Positions 46,811-56,643 of a stretch of DNA of 64,000 nucleotides are shown here, piece by piece. The notes below the pieces were generated by a model that saw only the letters and a program-made list of their open reading frames with translations, did no database searches and was not told the DNA's origin. Source of the stretch: Diaporthe sp. PMI_573 (taxonomy: Eukaryota; Ascomycota; Sordariomycetes; Diaporthales; Diaporthaceae); assembly GCA_021399435.1 (NCBI GenBank), contig JAJTUP010000130.1:62001-126000 (forward strand), read 5' to 3'. The first letter of the stretch is position 1, and every line of letters begins with the position of its first letter. A program made the position numbers and the translations under genes.

Positions 46811-47005
46811 TTAATCCTCTCTACGTGGTTCTTGAAGTGGTCCAGATGCTCGAACTTCAACGGACCCCCAGAATGCCGGGGATGGGAAGAAATTGGAATA
46901 AGAACTTGACTTGATGCTTGACTTGTCGTCTGCGTGCCGTCTCTTCGCCGGAGGATAGCTTTGCGAAACCTCGTCGGCGCGCCGCTTTCGATTCTGTTGC
47001 GCCAT
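46811..47005 (-). pseudogene. N-terminal fragment of a fungal hypothetical protein
   Basis: ATG at 47005; MAQQNRKRRADEVSQSYPPA, then KRRHADDKSSIKSSSYSNFF and PSPAFWGSVEVRASGPLQEP, stop at 46811. This resembles a common fungal gene class with a basic nuclear-localisation-like start (NRKR--DE--PAKRRH) and a YP--FW----K-WLT--AL-E-DRR core, whose function is unknown. Only the first 64 residues remain. Confidence 0.35.
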
Positions 47006-47698
47006 GAGCGGCCACCACGAATGGTGATCAAGGGGGAAGCCGGGGATATTGAGGTCGGGTCAACGGCCACGCTGAGTTGGCACTGCACGGAATCGTGGGG
47101 GTGTGTGCGCGAAATGGAATGATTGGCTGGGTGATGTTGTGAGCACGTCTGCGTCTTGGTCGGGAGGGCATGTCAGCCTACATCGGCCGCTCAATTTAGA
47201 GGTTGGGGCGTCGTGCCTGCGAAGGGTTGGTTGGGCAGGAGCCGGATGAAGAGGTGTTGGGCCATGCAGCCGCCAACCACCCATCACTCGCCTTCGTGCC
47301 TCGTTGAACCCAGATTTGTGCCGTCAGCGGGCTGACCGCAGGATTTTGCGCGTGGTGTCGTCCAGTGTAGAAGCCCGAGGAATAGGGCGCGCTCGACTGG
47401 AACGCGTCGGGAAAGGTGGGACTCAATCGAGCGTTGTCTCCTTATGATAAGCTATCAGCCAACCATTAGCCGCCGTCGTGCGGGGTAAGTGGGTAGGACA
47501 CTTTTGGGGTTGCAGATGCTTTGCAGCAGGCCACCGCCTTCAAGACATTCCCGTAAGATGAAGGTGCGACGTCCGATCTTCGTGCAGATTGGATCTCGCC
47601 AACTATGGCGTTCTCCAGGATCCTGACTGACTCCGCCTTCTTGGAAAAATCAGACTGTATACCAGTTTCCGACTTCCCTTTTTTCTGTCACCTGCGCC
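47006..47698. other. Upstream region of the F-box-like gene
   Basis: No gene seen. Presumed promoter of 47699; no clear TATA box. Confidence 0.4.
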
Positions 47699-48484
47699 AT
47701 GGCCCAAGAATCGGGCAGGTCTGGAAGATCGTTTCTTGACTTTCCGTTAGAGATCCGGCGGATGATATATCAACTTCTACTCTGTCGGAATGGCTTGATC
47801 TCTTACCGCTTCGAGGTTTGCCTGAACCCTTCGATCCTTCGCACGTGTCGTCAAATTTTATCCGAAGCTCGCCCCATTCTCTATGGGGAGAACACTTGGT
47901 ATATGAAGATATTTGATAAGGCTGGCGGAGAACGCGCTTATTTCCTCGATACTGATCATTTCGGAGAGAGTCTGAGTTTTCCTATCGCACGCCGAGTTAA
48001 TGACCTGAGAAGATTTGATATCACGGTCGAAATTCAGGACAAAGACGATCTCTGGACCATTCGACCGGCAATCCGCAAGGTCTGCAAAGTCCTATCCGAC
48101 ATTCCCCGATTGGATTATCTACACCTTAGACTTGACGGAAGAGGCACGATAGATGCCCAACTGTTTTGCATTGTCCTTAAGAACTTCGGCTTGCTACGCC
48201 ACATCGGCAAGGTCGACCTTACCGACGTTCCACCCGCGTATGCGGAATATCTAGGTCGTACAATGACCGGGTCCGCCGCCCTCGACCATCTGCCGAAAAT
48301 GTACGAGGCGCTGGAGCTCTATGCCGGTCCTTTCGACTTCTGCGAGCGTCTTCTTCAGCAGGCCTGCGATGCCATGGACAATGGCAACACCAGGAAGTTC
48401 AAGCACCTGAGGTCGCAGATTGTTGAACGAGTTACCCACCATATGGAGTGTTCTATCCGTGGTGCCGAGGTGGCGCCGCGCTAG
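47699..48484 (+). pseudogene. F-box/DUF7730-like protein, 3' end interrupted by Ngaro insertion
   Basis: ATG in GCGCCATGG; 261 codons. The start FLDFPLEIRRMIYQLLL and ILRTCRQILSEARPILYGEN are the hallmark of fungal F-box-like proteins of the 2EXR/DUF7730 type. They are possible ubiquitin-ligase adaptors, but substrates are unknown. The host frame reaches VTHHM at 48443-48445, and the last 13 codons plus stop (ECSIRGAEVAPR) come from the left end of the retrotransposon. Across the element, the frame continues after the matching ATG at 53217-53219 as SGTVNSHCFSLAVEQRL and onward. Whether the extended tail is the original one is uncertain, but the insertion replaces only the C-terminus. Confidence 0.75.
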
Positions 48485-48675
48485 CCGGCGCCACCCCACA
48501 GCCCCGGCCGGTCCTCATCTCCGCCGGCCCACTGACCGGCGCCACCTCATCTCTGCCAGCTCTCTCATCGGCGCCGGCGCCAGCATATAGAGGCAGCCGG
48601 CAGCAGCGCTGTGAGCGTTATCTCGGCATCACCAGCTCTCGGCATCACCAGCCTCAGTCGCACGCGCTCGATTGG
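48446..48675 (+). repeat. Ngaro split repeat A1
   Basis: 230 bases, matching A2 (52697-52926) without visible difference; it ends at GCTCGATTGG, after which the two diverge. Confidence 0.93.
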
Positions 48676-48752
48676 GTCACTCGAAGTGAGGTTATTCGCA
48701 ACTTTGTCACCGTCTTATCCGATCGATCTAAACGAGGCTATTCACCGCCGCT

Positions 48753-49704
48753 ATGGTTGGCACTCGCTCAAGCCGCACCGCTGCGGCCCTATCGTCGCCA
48801 ACCGCTGCGGCCCCTGCGTCGTCAACCGCGCCGCGACGCTCCACTAGAGCGCCGCGCGCCTCACAAATGATCGTCACCAGCTCTATGCCGGAGCCGGAGT
48901 TCCCTAACGACGGGGAAGCCGGCCTCACTGGCGCCGGCTCCGCGGCGCCGCAACGCCTGACCGCCGATGAGGTCGAACAGGCTGAGCTCCGGGCCCGGCT
49001 AGCCGAAGCCAGGGCTAGGGAAGAAGCCGCTCGCCGTTCAACCGGCCATACCACTGCCGGCCTCAGGGGACTGGAAGATGAAGACGATAGGGACCTGATA
49101 GGAGTGGGACCTCATCAAGCTCCGGCCGGCGAGGGCTAGGCCGGCTGCCGATCCCCTTACCACCGCCGTCGCAGCCGACGGCACCCTCACGTGGCACCGG
49201 TCCGTCCACACTGTTAAGGACTATGGTACCGTAATGGTGTGGGCCGAGTGCTTCGTCTTATATATGCGGATTATCGGCCTTCTTTTCGGCGCCCAGCATA
49301 CGCAGGTAATGCCGGCGATGTGCCGGTATTTAATACTAGTCCTCCGGAAGGCTGTCGCCTACCGCGATGCCGAGGTCATCGTCTTCGCGATGCACTGGGC
49401 GCAACAGGCCCTCACCAAGGGCCCACTATTACCGGAGAGCTGGGCCCCGCTGCCGGACGAGTACACGGCCGACCTACTCGGCGCTGAAGCCCTCCGGAAG
49501 CCTCCCAGCGTTACAGGCTCCGGCGCCTCCGAGCGCGCAGGCAACGGCCGGAAGCGGAAGGCGTCGGATATCGACGTTGCCGATCAGGTCTGTAACAAGT
49601 TTAACGCCGGCACCTGCAGCTTCCCCGGCTGCCGGCGTCGGCACGCCTGTACCAAGTGCGGCAAGGACGGCCACCCAGCCACGGCCTGTCCGAAGGCCGG
49701 CTGA
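48753..49704 (+). pseudogene. Ngaro gag-like protein with zinc knuckle (one frameshift)
   Basis: ATG at 48753. The frame runs to 49139, while the continuation (WDLIKLRPARARPAADPL; GTLTWHRSVHTVKDYGTVMV) lies in the next frame from about 49100 to 49704, so one frameshift is needed near 49090-49139. The C-terminus has a compact Cys/His cluster CNKFNAGTCSFPGCRRRH and ACTKCGKDGHPATAC, typical of gag proteins of fungal DIRS/Ngaro elements. It is expected to bind the element RNA. The frameshift could be programmed or a disabling change. Confidence 0.75.
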
Positions 49705-49713
49705 GGTCCAGCC

Positions 49714-51459
49714 ATGCCGGTGTGGATGGGCTGCTCGCGTACACAGCCCCCGCGCCGGCCCGAGAGGAATGCCGTGCCGCGCTTCCTCGTAGTCGACAAC
49801 CGTGCGCCGCCGCTTAGCGACTCGCCGTCGCCGTTAATCGCAGAACACTGGCTCGCAGCCCTCGCCGACTACCCTGGCCATCTGCCATATCTCTTATCCG
49901 ATATTATCACCTTCGGAGCCCGACTTGGCTACGAAGGTCCGGAGCAATTCGTCCTCGCCGATAATCTAGCCTCCGCGTTAGAGGACCCCGAGGTCATCGA
50001 CCGGCAGCTAGAATCCGATCTCCGGCTCGGCCGCGTGACAGAGGTCGCCGTCCCCGACGCGCCGCTGATAATATCGCCGCTAGGTCTAGTGCCGAAACAG
50101 GACGGCGGCTGGCGTCGGATCCACCACCTCTCACATCCGCCCGGCGGCTCGGTCAACGACGGTATCCCCAGCGACTACGGAAGCCTCCGGTATAGCGCGA
50201 TCGATGATGTACTCGGCATGGTCCGTGCCGCTGGCCGGGGATGCTGGATCATTAAAAAGGACCTGAAAGAGGCGTTTCGTATGGTACCGGTGGCGCCAGC
50301 GCACCGGTGGCTGCTCGGCTTCCGATGGCGTGGTCGGTATTATATGGAGAACTGCCTCTCCTTCGGCCTCCGTACAGCGCCGTTTATCTTCAACCTGTTC
50401 GCCGAGGGGCTCCACTGGCTATGGCTCCGGAGCCAACCGTGGCTCCGGCTCCGGCACTATCTCGACGACTTCATCGGCGTGCTGCCGCCAGAGCTGGCCC
50501 ACCGGCACGGCCTCGTACATGCTAAGTTCCGGTCCTGGATCGACTATCTCGGCCTGATCCACGCCGAAAAGAAGGACGCCGAGGGCACTGTCGTCGACGT
50601 ACTCGGCATCGAAATAGACACCGAAAAGATGGAGGCCCGGCTGCCGGCCTCGAAGCTAGCCAAGGCAGCACGGCTGGTTAACGCCGCCCTAACCGACGGC
50701 TCGGTTACGGGCTATACAGCGCGGGAGCTCGCCGGTTACCTCAGCTTCTGCGCCGCCGTCGTTGTCCTCGGCAGGACCTATCTCACACGCTTATGGGCCT
50801 TCATTGCTACGTTCCGCAGTCAGCGTGCGCGTCGGCCGCTAACCGGTAGCGCCGTCTCGGACCTCTGCTGGTGGCAGGAGTGGCTACCTTATTTCAACGG
50901 TATCCGGCTTCTCGACGATTCAGATCGCCCGGTGGCACATATCTGGACCGACGCAAGTAGCCTCGGTATCGGCGGCTTCTGGTACGCCGGGGACGTCTCC
51001 GACTGGCACGCCGCCCTCCCCGTGCCGCAGGAGCAGGCTTTCTACGCCCCGCGCCGCGACGGTCTCCATATAAACGTGGCCGAGACCGAGGCCGCCGCGG
51101 CACTAATCAAGGCCGTCGCCGGCCTAGGGACCTACGGCCGGGCCGTGGTCCACGTCGACAATACAACAGCCGAGTCAGCCCTCCGCTCCGGCACGGGCCG
51201 GAGCCAGGGCGCGATGGTACATATACGGGCCGCGCTCGGCGCCGCAGCCGCAGCCGACCTCGACCTCGCGGTGGTCCGGGTGACCTCCGAGGACAACGGC
51301 CTTGCCGATGCGCTCTCGCGCGCTGATTGGCCTACGATAGCTAACCTATGCCCGAACTGGCAGGTCCCGTTACGACCGAGCCGCCCACGGACTTTATACG
51401 CCGGCTCCGGCCACGTGGCTGGTCCTCCGGCCACGTTAAGCTCCTCTGGCTCGGCCTGA
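49714..51459 (+). CDS. Ngaro reverse transcriptase-RNase H
   Basis: ATG at 49714, 581 residues. RT blocks: SPLGLVPKQDGGWRRIHHLS, IIKKDLKEAFRMVPV, SFGLRTAPFIFNLFAEGL and catalytic RHYLDDFIGV (Asp-Asp pair). The connection and RNase H domain show HIWTDASSLGIGGFWY, the ETEAAAALI block, VVHVDNTTAESAL and NGLADALSR, the D-E-D residues of RNase H. It copies element RNA into DNA. The frame overlaps the recombinase gene by 112 bases (51348-51459), a usual arrangement in DIRS-order elements. Confidence 0.95.
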   Translation: MPVWMGCSRTQPPRRPERNAVPRFLVVDNRAPPLSDSPSPLIAEHWLAALADYPGHLPYLLSDIITFGARLGYEGPEQFVLADNLASALEDPEVIDRQLESDLRLGRVTEVAVPDAPLIISPLGLVPKQDGGWRRIHHLSHPPGGSVNDGIPSDYGSLRYSAIDDVLGMVRAAGRGCWIIKKDLKEAFRMVPVAPAHRWLLGFRWRGRYYMENCLSFGLRTAPFIFNLFAEGLHWLWLRSQPWLRLRHYLDDFIGVLPPELAHRHGLVHAKFRSWIDYLGLIHAEKKDAEGTVVDVLGIEIDTEKMEARLPASKLAKAARLVNAALTDGSVTGYTARELAGYLSFCAAVVVLGRTYLTRLWAFIATFRSQRARRPLTGSAVSDLCWWQEWLPYFNGIRLLDDSDRPVAHIWTDASSLGIGGFWYAGDVSDWHAALPVPQEQAFYAPRRDGLHINVAETEAAAALIKAVAGLGTYGRAVVHVDNTTAESALRSGTGRSQGAMVHIRAALGAAAAADLDLAVVRVTSEDNGLADALSRADWPTIANLCPNWQVPLRPSRPRTLYAGSGHVAGPPATLSSSGSA

Positions 51460-52427
51460 CCCCTGAGACCCGCGCTGGCTATCGTACGGCGGTGCGCTCC
51501 TACGAGGACCTGTGCCGCCGATGGGGAACGCCGGCGTGGCCGGCCACAGTCCAGACCCTTGCAGCATGGATTACGGCGCGCACGTTCGGTAGCATGGGCC
51601 AAGGCCGTATACAGGCCACAACGCTAGCCTCATACTTCTCAGCGCTACGGTCGGTCCACGTTGATATGGCACTACCAGTTACGGTATTCGATGAGGAGCA
51701 CCTCCGCCGGATGCTCGCCGGCGCGCACCACGCCTTCGTTAAGGTGCCGGCGCCGGCGAGGCTGTCATTGAGCCGTGACCTCCTCCTCCGGCTATTGACG
51801 CCGGAGGCCGTGGCCGGGGAACCCTATATCGATACGGTTAACCTTAATGCCGCCTTTACGCTCGCCTTCGCCGGCTTCCTCCGGATCGGCGAGTTTACCT
51901 ATAAGGAGCCGGAGCTCCGAGAGCCGGCGCTCTTCAACGGCCGGCGCCTTACACCGGCGTGTATCACTTTCTCGGCCAACGGCGATCATATGACCCTACT
52001 ACTCCGGAGGTCTAAGGCCGATAGGCTCGGCGAAGGAGTACGGATTCTGATCGCTGCCGCCGACGACGAAGCGTGCCCGGTGGCCCGTATGCGATCCTTA
52101 ATGGCGGCAAGGCCGGAGCCACCGCCCTCCGGCCACCCGGATCCCCTGTTTATCCTCAGGGGTGCTCCCTTTACGAGAGACCACGTACTCCGCCGGCTCC
52201 GAAGCCGGCTAGCGAGGATCAGGGCCGACGTGGCCGGCATTAAGGGCCACAGCTTCCGCAAAGGCGCGGCCCAGCATGCCGCTAACCAGGGCCTCACACG
52301 GGAGGAGATTCAGGTCCTCGGCCGCTGGTCCTCCGACGCCGTAGACCGCTATTTTCGGACTAGTCTCCGGCGCCGGTATGCCCTGCAGCGGCAGTTCGCC
52401 ACTGGGATGACCCCAGCGCTCTCTTGA
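51348..52427 (+). CDS. Ngaro tyrosine recombinase
   Basis: ATG at 51348 inside the RT frame, 359 residues. An N-terminal SAM-like core-binding region (LTPETRAGYRTAVRSYEDLC) precedes the catalytic domain. Conserved residues are Arg in FAGFLRIGEFT, HSFRKGAAQH (His-x-x-Arg), GRWSS and the nucleophilic Tyr in DAVDRYF. It should integrate the circular element DNA at short homologous cores, here ATG. It ends 50 bases before repeat B1. Confidence 0.95.
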   Translation: MPELAGPVTTEPPTDFIRRLRPRGWSSGHVKLLWLGLTPETRAGYRTAVRSYEDLCRRWGTPAWPATVQTLAAWITARTFGSMGQGRIQATTLASYFSALRSVHVDMALPVTVFDEEHLRRMLAGAHHAFVKVPAPARLSLSRDLLLRLLTPEAVAGEPYIDTVNLNAAFTLAFAGFLRIGEFTYKEPELREPALFNGRRLTPACITFSANGDHMTLLLRRSKADRLGEGVRILIAAADDEACPVARMRSLMAARPEPPPSGHPDPLFILRGAPFTRDHVLRRLRSRLARIRADVAGIKGHSFRKGAAQHAANQGLTREEIQVLGRWSSDAVDRYFRTSLRRRYALQRQFATGMTPALS

Positions 52428-52476
52428 GGGTGCCGGCGAGGCACCCCACCCCACCATCATACCATTGGGCGAAGAT

Positions 52477-52696
52477 GGAGCCTCGGCGCCGGCATGAGGC
52501 TCTCTAACCGGCATCGTGGCACCGAGGCCGAGCTCCGGCGGCGACGGCGTGGCCGGAGCGGCCTCGGTGCTATCTAGCCAGTCAGGAGCTTCCATGGCCG
52601 GCGCGTGCGCGCCTTCGCCCAATACCACTACTGTGCTACATTCTGCGTTCATCGACGTGACTGACTGCGGCTGTGTGTGCTCCGTACGGATAGATG
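52477..52696 (+). repeat. Ngaro split repeat B1
   Basis: 220 bases starting GGAGCCTCGG and ending in the ATG core; matches B2 (53000-53219). Confidence 0.93.
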
Positions 52697-52711
52697 GAGT
52701 GTTCTATCCGT
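52686..52711. other. Recombination-site-like structure at the B1/A2 junction
   Basis: Perfect inverted arms ACGGATAGA (52686-52694) and TCTATCCGT (52703-52711) around the 8-base spacer TGGAGTGT. This is the shape of a tyrosine-recombinase core site. The half sites separate at the two outer ends of the element: ACGGATAGATG at the right end (53209-53219) and GAGTGTTCTATCCGT at the left (48446-48460). Confidence 0.75.
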
Positions 52712-52926
52712 GGTGCCGAGGTGGCGCCGCGCTAGCCGGCGCCACCCCACAGCCCCGGCCGGTCCTCATCTCCGCCGGCCCACTGACCGGCGCCACCTCA
52801 TCTCTGCCAGCTCTCTCATCGGCGCCGGCGCCAGCATATAGAGGCAGCCGGCAGCAGCGCTGTGAGCGTTATCTCGGCATCACCAGCTCTCGGCATCACC
52901 AGCCTCAGTCGCACGCGCTCGATTGG
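52697..52926 (+). repeat. Ngaro split repeat A2
   Basis: Second copy of A1, directly abutting B1. Confidence 0.93.
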
Positions 52927-52999
52927 CCCACCCACCGGCCCCGGTACAACCGCACGAAGGAGGAGGAGGACTTGGAGAAAGGGGTAGCTAGCAGTAGTC

Positions 53000-53219
53000 G
53001 GAGCCTCGGCGCCGGCATGAGGCTCTCTAACCGGCATCGTGGCACCGAGGCCGAGCTCCGGCGGCGACGGCGTGGCCGGAGCGGCCTCGGTGCTATCTAG
53101 CCAGTCAGGAGCTTCCATGGCCGGCGCGTGCGCGCCTTCGCCCAATACCACTACTGTGCTACATTCTGCGTTCATCGACGTGACTGACTGCGGCTGTGTG
53201 TGCTCCGTACGGATAGATG
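53000..53219 (+). repeat. Ngaro split repeat B2
   Basis: Second copy of B1 at the right end of the element; the next base (53220) is host sequence, TCTGGAAC. Confidence 0.93.
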
Positions 53220-53330
53220 TCTGGAACAGTGAACTCACATTGCTTCAGCCTGGCCGTTGAGCAGCGCCTGATGGTAATTGGCAAAGTACTGGTTTATTGC
53301 TGCACAAGGTTAGTCTCCAATCCTACACGG

Positions 53331-53937
53331 TCAAATGCTTGATTCGAGTCGTAGCTCACTGTAAATGTTCCAGACGGCCTAAAATGTGGGATGAGGATCA
53401 GTCATCTATTCATGTATATACTCCTGAGGGGAGTGACTTACATAAAACTCTTGATAGGAATTGTATTTCGCCCCTTGCCCACTGGGAGGAGGAGTGCAAG
53501 TGCTGAGAGACAAGACATCGCAGGTCCAAGTGATCAGTCCGGCTGAATCCAGGTAGCACTGTGAGAAGCCCTTGTCTCCACATTTTGCGGAATTCTTCGA
53601 CCACCAATCCTGTGGTCAAGGGTGTCAGTCTCAGCGAGAAAGGCCGCCAAATTCAATTATTGCCATTCAGGAAGACCTTTGGCTTACATTCAGGTGGTCG
53701 TTCATTTTCAGAATTTCCCAGCATTCTGTGTGGATTCTATAAAAAAGATTAGACGCTGACGTGATCGCACAGAACGCCCATTCATTCTCACCCAGTTGTG
53801 CTGTTCCAGCTACAGTCCTCAACTCCGATGGTCGTGTTTGCCTGGCGGGGAATGATTGAGTCACGGTGAAGTTGGGGAAACCCTGACATGAGGCCGCTAG
53901 AGGCTAAGCTCAGCGCAAAGATCGAAGTTCGAAGCAT
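53331..53937 (-). CDS. Small secreted cysteine-rich protein, four exons (candidate effector)
   Basis: Exons 53937-53792, 53736-53688, 53609-53442 and 53378-53331. Introns of 55, 78 and 63 nt start GTGAGA, GTAAGC and GTAAGT, end TATAG, CACAG and TTTAG, and the middle one has a CTGAC branch. Every join keeps the frame, giving 136 residues. The N-terminus MLRTSIFALSLASSGLMSG is a signal peptide. The rest has six cysteines (VEDCSW, TECWEI, AKCGDK, SQCYLD, WTCDVL, STCTPP), enough for three disulphides, and ends QEFYAVWNIYSELRLESSI. This organisation is that of small secreted fungal proteins, many of them host-interaction effectors; the role here is inference. The acceptor of intron 1 could instead be 11 bases further on, but that shifts frame and loses TEC. 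The gene ends about 110 bases from the Ngaro right end. Confidence 0.7.
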
Positions 53938-54441
53938 TGTGACGCAAGTGCGAGTCAAGCTTCTAAGGGGAGACGCTAAGGAAATGTGAGGGAAGGGAAT
54001 GGATTTGTTGCTTTTTTCAAGATAGGAGATACCCCAGAATCGCAAGCATGTCGATCGGCAGCAGTCTGACTTTATGTTCTGGGATGGAAACCCTGGTATC
54101 GGCTCTGGACTGAGTTGGGAGTCCGACATACCGGCCGGCGATGGGGTCCAAGTGGCGTTGCGAGGTCTGGGCGGATGTATATCAAACATCGACCTCCACA
54201 CTGATAGCCCCCAATCACCCTCTCAGCCGCAATGCAACCCCAGCATTTGCTGCAGACTGCTGTTCCCTGCTAATTCAAGAATGTTCCTGACATGATGATC
54301 ACTTTGTTCATGACCACGACTCATGAATAGGCGTCACAAGCTCGCAGCAACGCGATTACGAGATGTACTACTCTTTTTTGAGCAAAGCGTTATAGAAATT
54401 ACTTTCCAGACTATACTCCCTACCAAGAGAATCCAACGGCC

Positions 54442-54714
54442 ATGCCGCAGGTCACTTCATTCCAAGAATTCATGCAAAGATACTTGCAGCACGGACCACC
54501 ACGCGGCTGTAATTACAAGGCCAAGACGGGCGCTTCCCTGGACGAAACCAAGATAGAGTTTAAAGTGGGTCCAATTAAACCGTATGTCAACAACCGTCCA
54601 TGCAAAGCTGCATGGATGTTGCAGGATCATACCACTTGTCAAGTCAGGGACGGGGGTCTTGGTATGCATTTGCTATACATTGAACTTTTAAAATGTCCAA
54701 GTGCTATGTTGTAA
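54442..54714 (+). other. Possible exon of a fungal hypothetical protein
   Basis: ATG at 54442, MPQVTSFQEFMQRYLQHGPP, then RPCKAAWMLQDHTTCQVRDG. A donor-like GTATGC follows at about 54662, with a possible acceptor AACCTAAG near 54720, but the next exon is not convincing. There is no signal peptide at this start, and upstream frames are broken. Function unknown; could be the tail of a secreted-protein relic. Confidence 0.35.
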
Positions 54715-55601
54715 CCTAAGTTCCCCGAAGTCTGCACATTCGGCTCTTACAGGAACTTATCCATCTTTGAGATATTCTCAATGAGTCCTTGACTTATTTT
54801 CTTTAGGGAGAACTCGTTCAACGCAGCGCACCTATGTCGAGGAACACCCCCTGTTGTTTTCTGGGCCTCGATAACAAATACCATAGATTTTCCACAATGT
54901 TCTTCATCCAGCAATCCTCGACTGCATAATTTACCGAGGATCTAACCGCCCACTTCGCATATGCATGCATTCTTTGACGTTCTTGTCGGGTTATAGGGAG
55001 TTAGTGTTTTTTCTCCAACCTCTAAATTACACACCCCGCCGAGAATACCGGCTCCCGCAATCCAGCAAAGCGCTTCGACTAACATTGAGAACCGATTATT
55101 TCTTTATACAAAAGCTGATATGTGACTATAGGGCTCATTGAGACAATCCGGAAACATGGCGTCAATTTTGCAAAACTCTCAAAACCTTTGGTAGACGTGA
55201 CAACTTCCGGGACCACCTTAAGTGCCACGTCAAACCCTCTAGTGGGAGCAGGATTAAACATGAGGTAGGGGCTGCTATCATACTTAAGCATATGCAGTCA
55301 AAGGTGAAAGTTCAATCAGCAAAAATAAAACTAACATAGTTGTGGACAATAAAGATGGAGAGAAGCGGGGGCGGGAGGGGGATAGTAGTTGCATGACTTT
55401 GGCCATACAGAAAGCTCTCCGTGACACACTGACCAAGCAACTATATATATACCGATGCGAGATGGTTGAACATGCAACGTGTTGAGAATCTTGTCACTCT
55501 TCCACCATAAGAGTTTAAATTAAAGCCTCGACAAACAGTACCGTGAACTTTTGTCACCGAGTGAATACACAACGTACATTGTCTCTATCAAAAGTTCAAA
55601 C
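54715..55601. other. Spacer with one small minus-strand frame
   Basis: No firm gene. A 70-codon ATG frame on the minus strand (55291-55079, MLKYDSSPYLMFNPAPTRGF) looks protein-like but is unassigned. An AT-rich ATATATATA run lies near 55442-55450. Confidence 0.35.
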
Positions 55602-56336
55602 TCAAGCAACGGGGTCTCTCGTAGTAGTCACGCATTGCGTGGGAGCAGGTGGAGCTAGGCCTGCAGTAGCTTTCACTCCACAGGGATATCGGAGATCGAT
55701 GACAGGCTGGGGAGGGCTCAATGGAGCAACTTTCATACCTGCTCCCGAAGGACAGTTCGCCGTGCCTGTAACGAGGTCGAGTGTGCACGGTTCGTCAAGA
55801 CCATAGTGGCACTGGAGATCGTTTATGTTCCGTAATTCGTAGTTCTGAGCTACCCAGTTGTCACCTTCGTTAATACATCTGTTGACCTGGTTAGGGCTAA
55901 GTGCCATAAAAGACAGCCTTCCAGTCTCAGATGTAATGATGTCCATGCACTCAGACATATCGACGATTTTGTAGTCTATGTCAAGTGCTCCATTTCTGTC
56001 GGGATTCATGATGGCTGGTGAGGCCGTTGCAGATGAGCCGTATGCCAGATACTGGTATGTGTCGAAAGAAATGTCATAAGCACTTCCCGAGACATCCAAG
56101 TGAAGCACGGTACGAGAACGGGAACCGTGCGTAAGGTTAATGCACATACCCGAGCAGTCTGGCCAGTAGGGCCAGTAAGCCAATCGGTTCACATCGATCT
56201 TGCAGCCGTGCACTCCGATGGTGGAGCTGAATTGGTCGTGGGGTGTGACTCTGACTTCCCCAGTCGCGCCGAGTGAAAGAGCTGTGGTGCGTGCGAGAAG
56301 AGCTGTAATAATGGGAAGAAGCATAAAACCAGCCAT
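55602..56336 (-). CDS. Secreted protein, expansin/RlpA-like fungal family (unnamed)
   Basis: ATG at 56336, 244 residues, single exon. Signal peptide MAGFMLLPIITALLARTTALS. The mature part opens with VRVTPHDQFSSTIGVHGCKI, VNRLAYWPYWPDCSGMCINL, and HLDVSGSAYDISFDTYQYLA, then MDIITSETGRLSFMALSPNQ and CTLDLVTGTANCPSG. I associate this order with a conserved family of small secreted fungal proteins (often annotated only as secreted protein, sometimes compared with expansin/RlpA folds). Nine or more cysteines, extracellular. Likely a wall- or host-surface protein; no catalytic motif is identified. Located 2.4 kb from the other secreted candidate, opposite in no way (same strand). Confidence 0.75.
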   Translation of the reverse strand: MAGFMLLPIITALLARTTALSLGATGEVRVTPHDQFSSTIGVHGCKIDVNRLAYWPYWPDCSGMCINLTHGSRSRTVLHLDVSGSAYDISFDTYQYLAYGSSATASPAIMNPDRNGALDIDYKIVDMSECMDIITSETGRLSFMALSPNQVNRCINEGDNWVAQNYELRNINDLQCHYGLDEPCTLDLVTGTANCPSGAGMKVAPLSPPQPVIDLRYPCGVKATAGLAPPAPTQCVTTTRDPVA

Positions 56337-56643
56337 AAGGACTGCTAGTTTAATCAGAAGGAGTTGATAATCTATCTACGAGGCTTGAAATTATAAAAGG
56401 TGAACAGAAAGGGGTGTTTAGGACGAGGATGGCATAATAGGTCTCATATTAGGTATTTAAATATCGTAGGAGCTGTGTCTTGGCCTGTTGCTAGGTGTAT
56501 TGGTGTAAAGTCTTGTACCTAAGTCTTATTTTATAATAGGATAGATGTATTCCTTAATTAGTGATGCTGAAAGTGAAGACGACGCCCGGGCATGTTGACA
56601 GCTGGTATAAGGGACGATTGTTATAATTATGGACCTGGATTGA

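Larger units (their letters stand above)
48446..53219 (+). mobile_element. Ngaro-type tyrosine-recombinase retrotransposon (DIRS order)
   Basis: About 4.77 kb, markedly GC-rich. It has gag-like, RT-RNase H and tyrosine-recombinase frames in that order, and split direct repeats A1 (48446-48675), B1 (52477-52696), A2 (52697-52926) and B2 (53000-53219). A1-ORFs-B1-A2-B2 is the diagnostic layout of Ngaro elements, which use a circular intermediate and a recombinase rather than an integrase. An ATG core is shared by the left junction, the B1/A2 junction and the right junction. It interrupts an F-box-like gene. Apart from a gag frameshift it looks complete. Confidence 0.93.

Noticed and set aside
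46555..47088. Minus-strand 177-codon frame
   Set aside because: It overlaps the more plausible 64-codon fragment at 46811-47005 in another frame, with no motif of its own.
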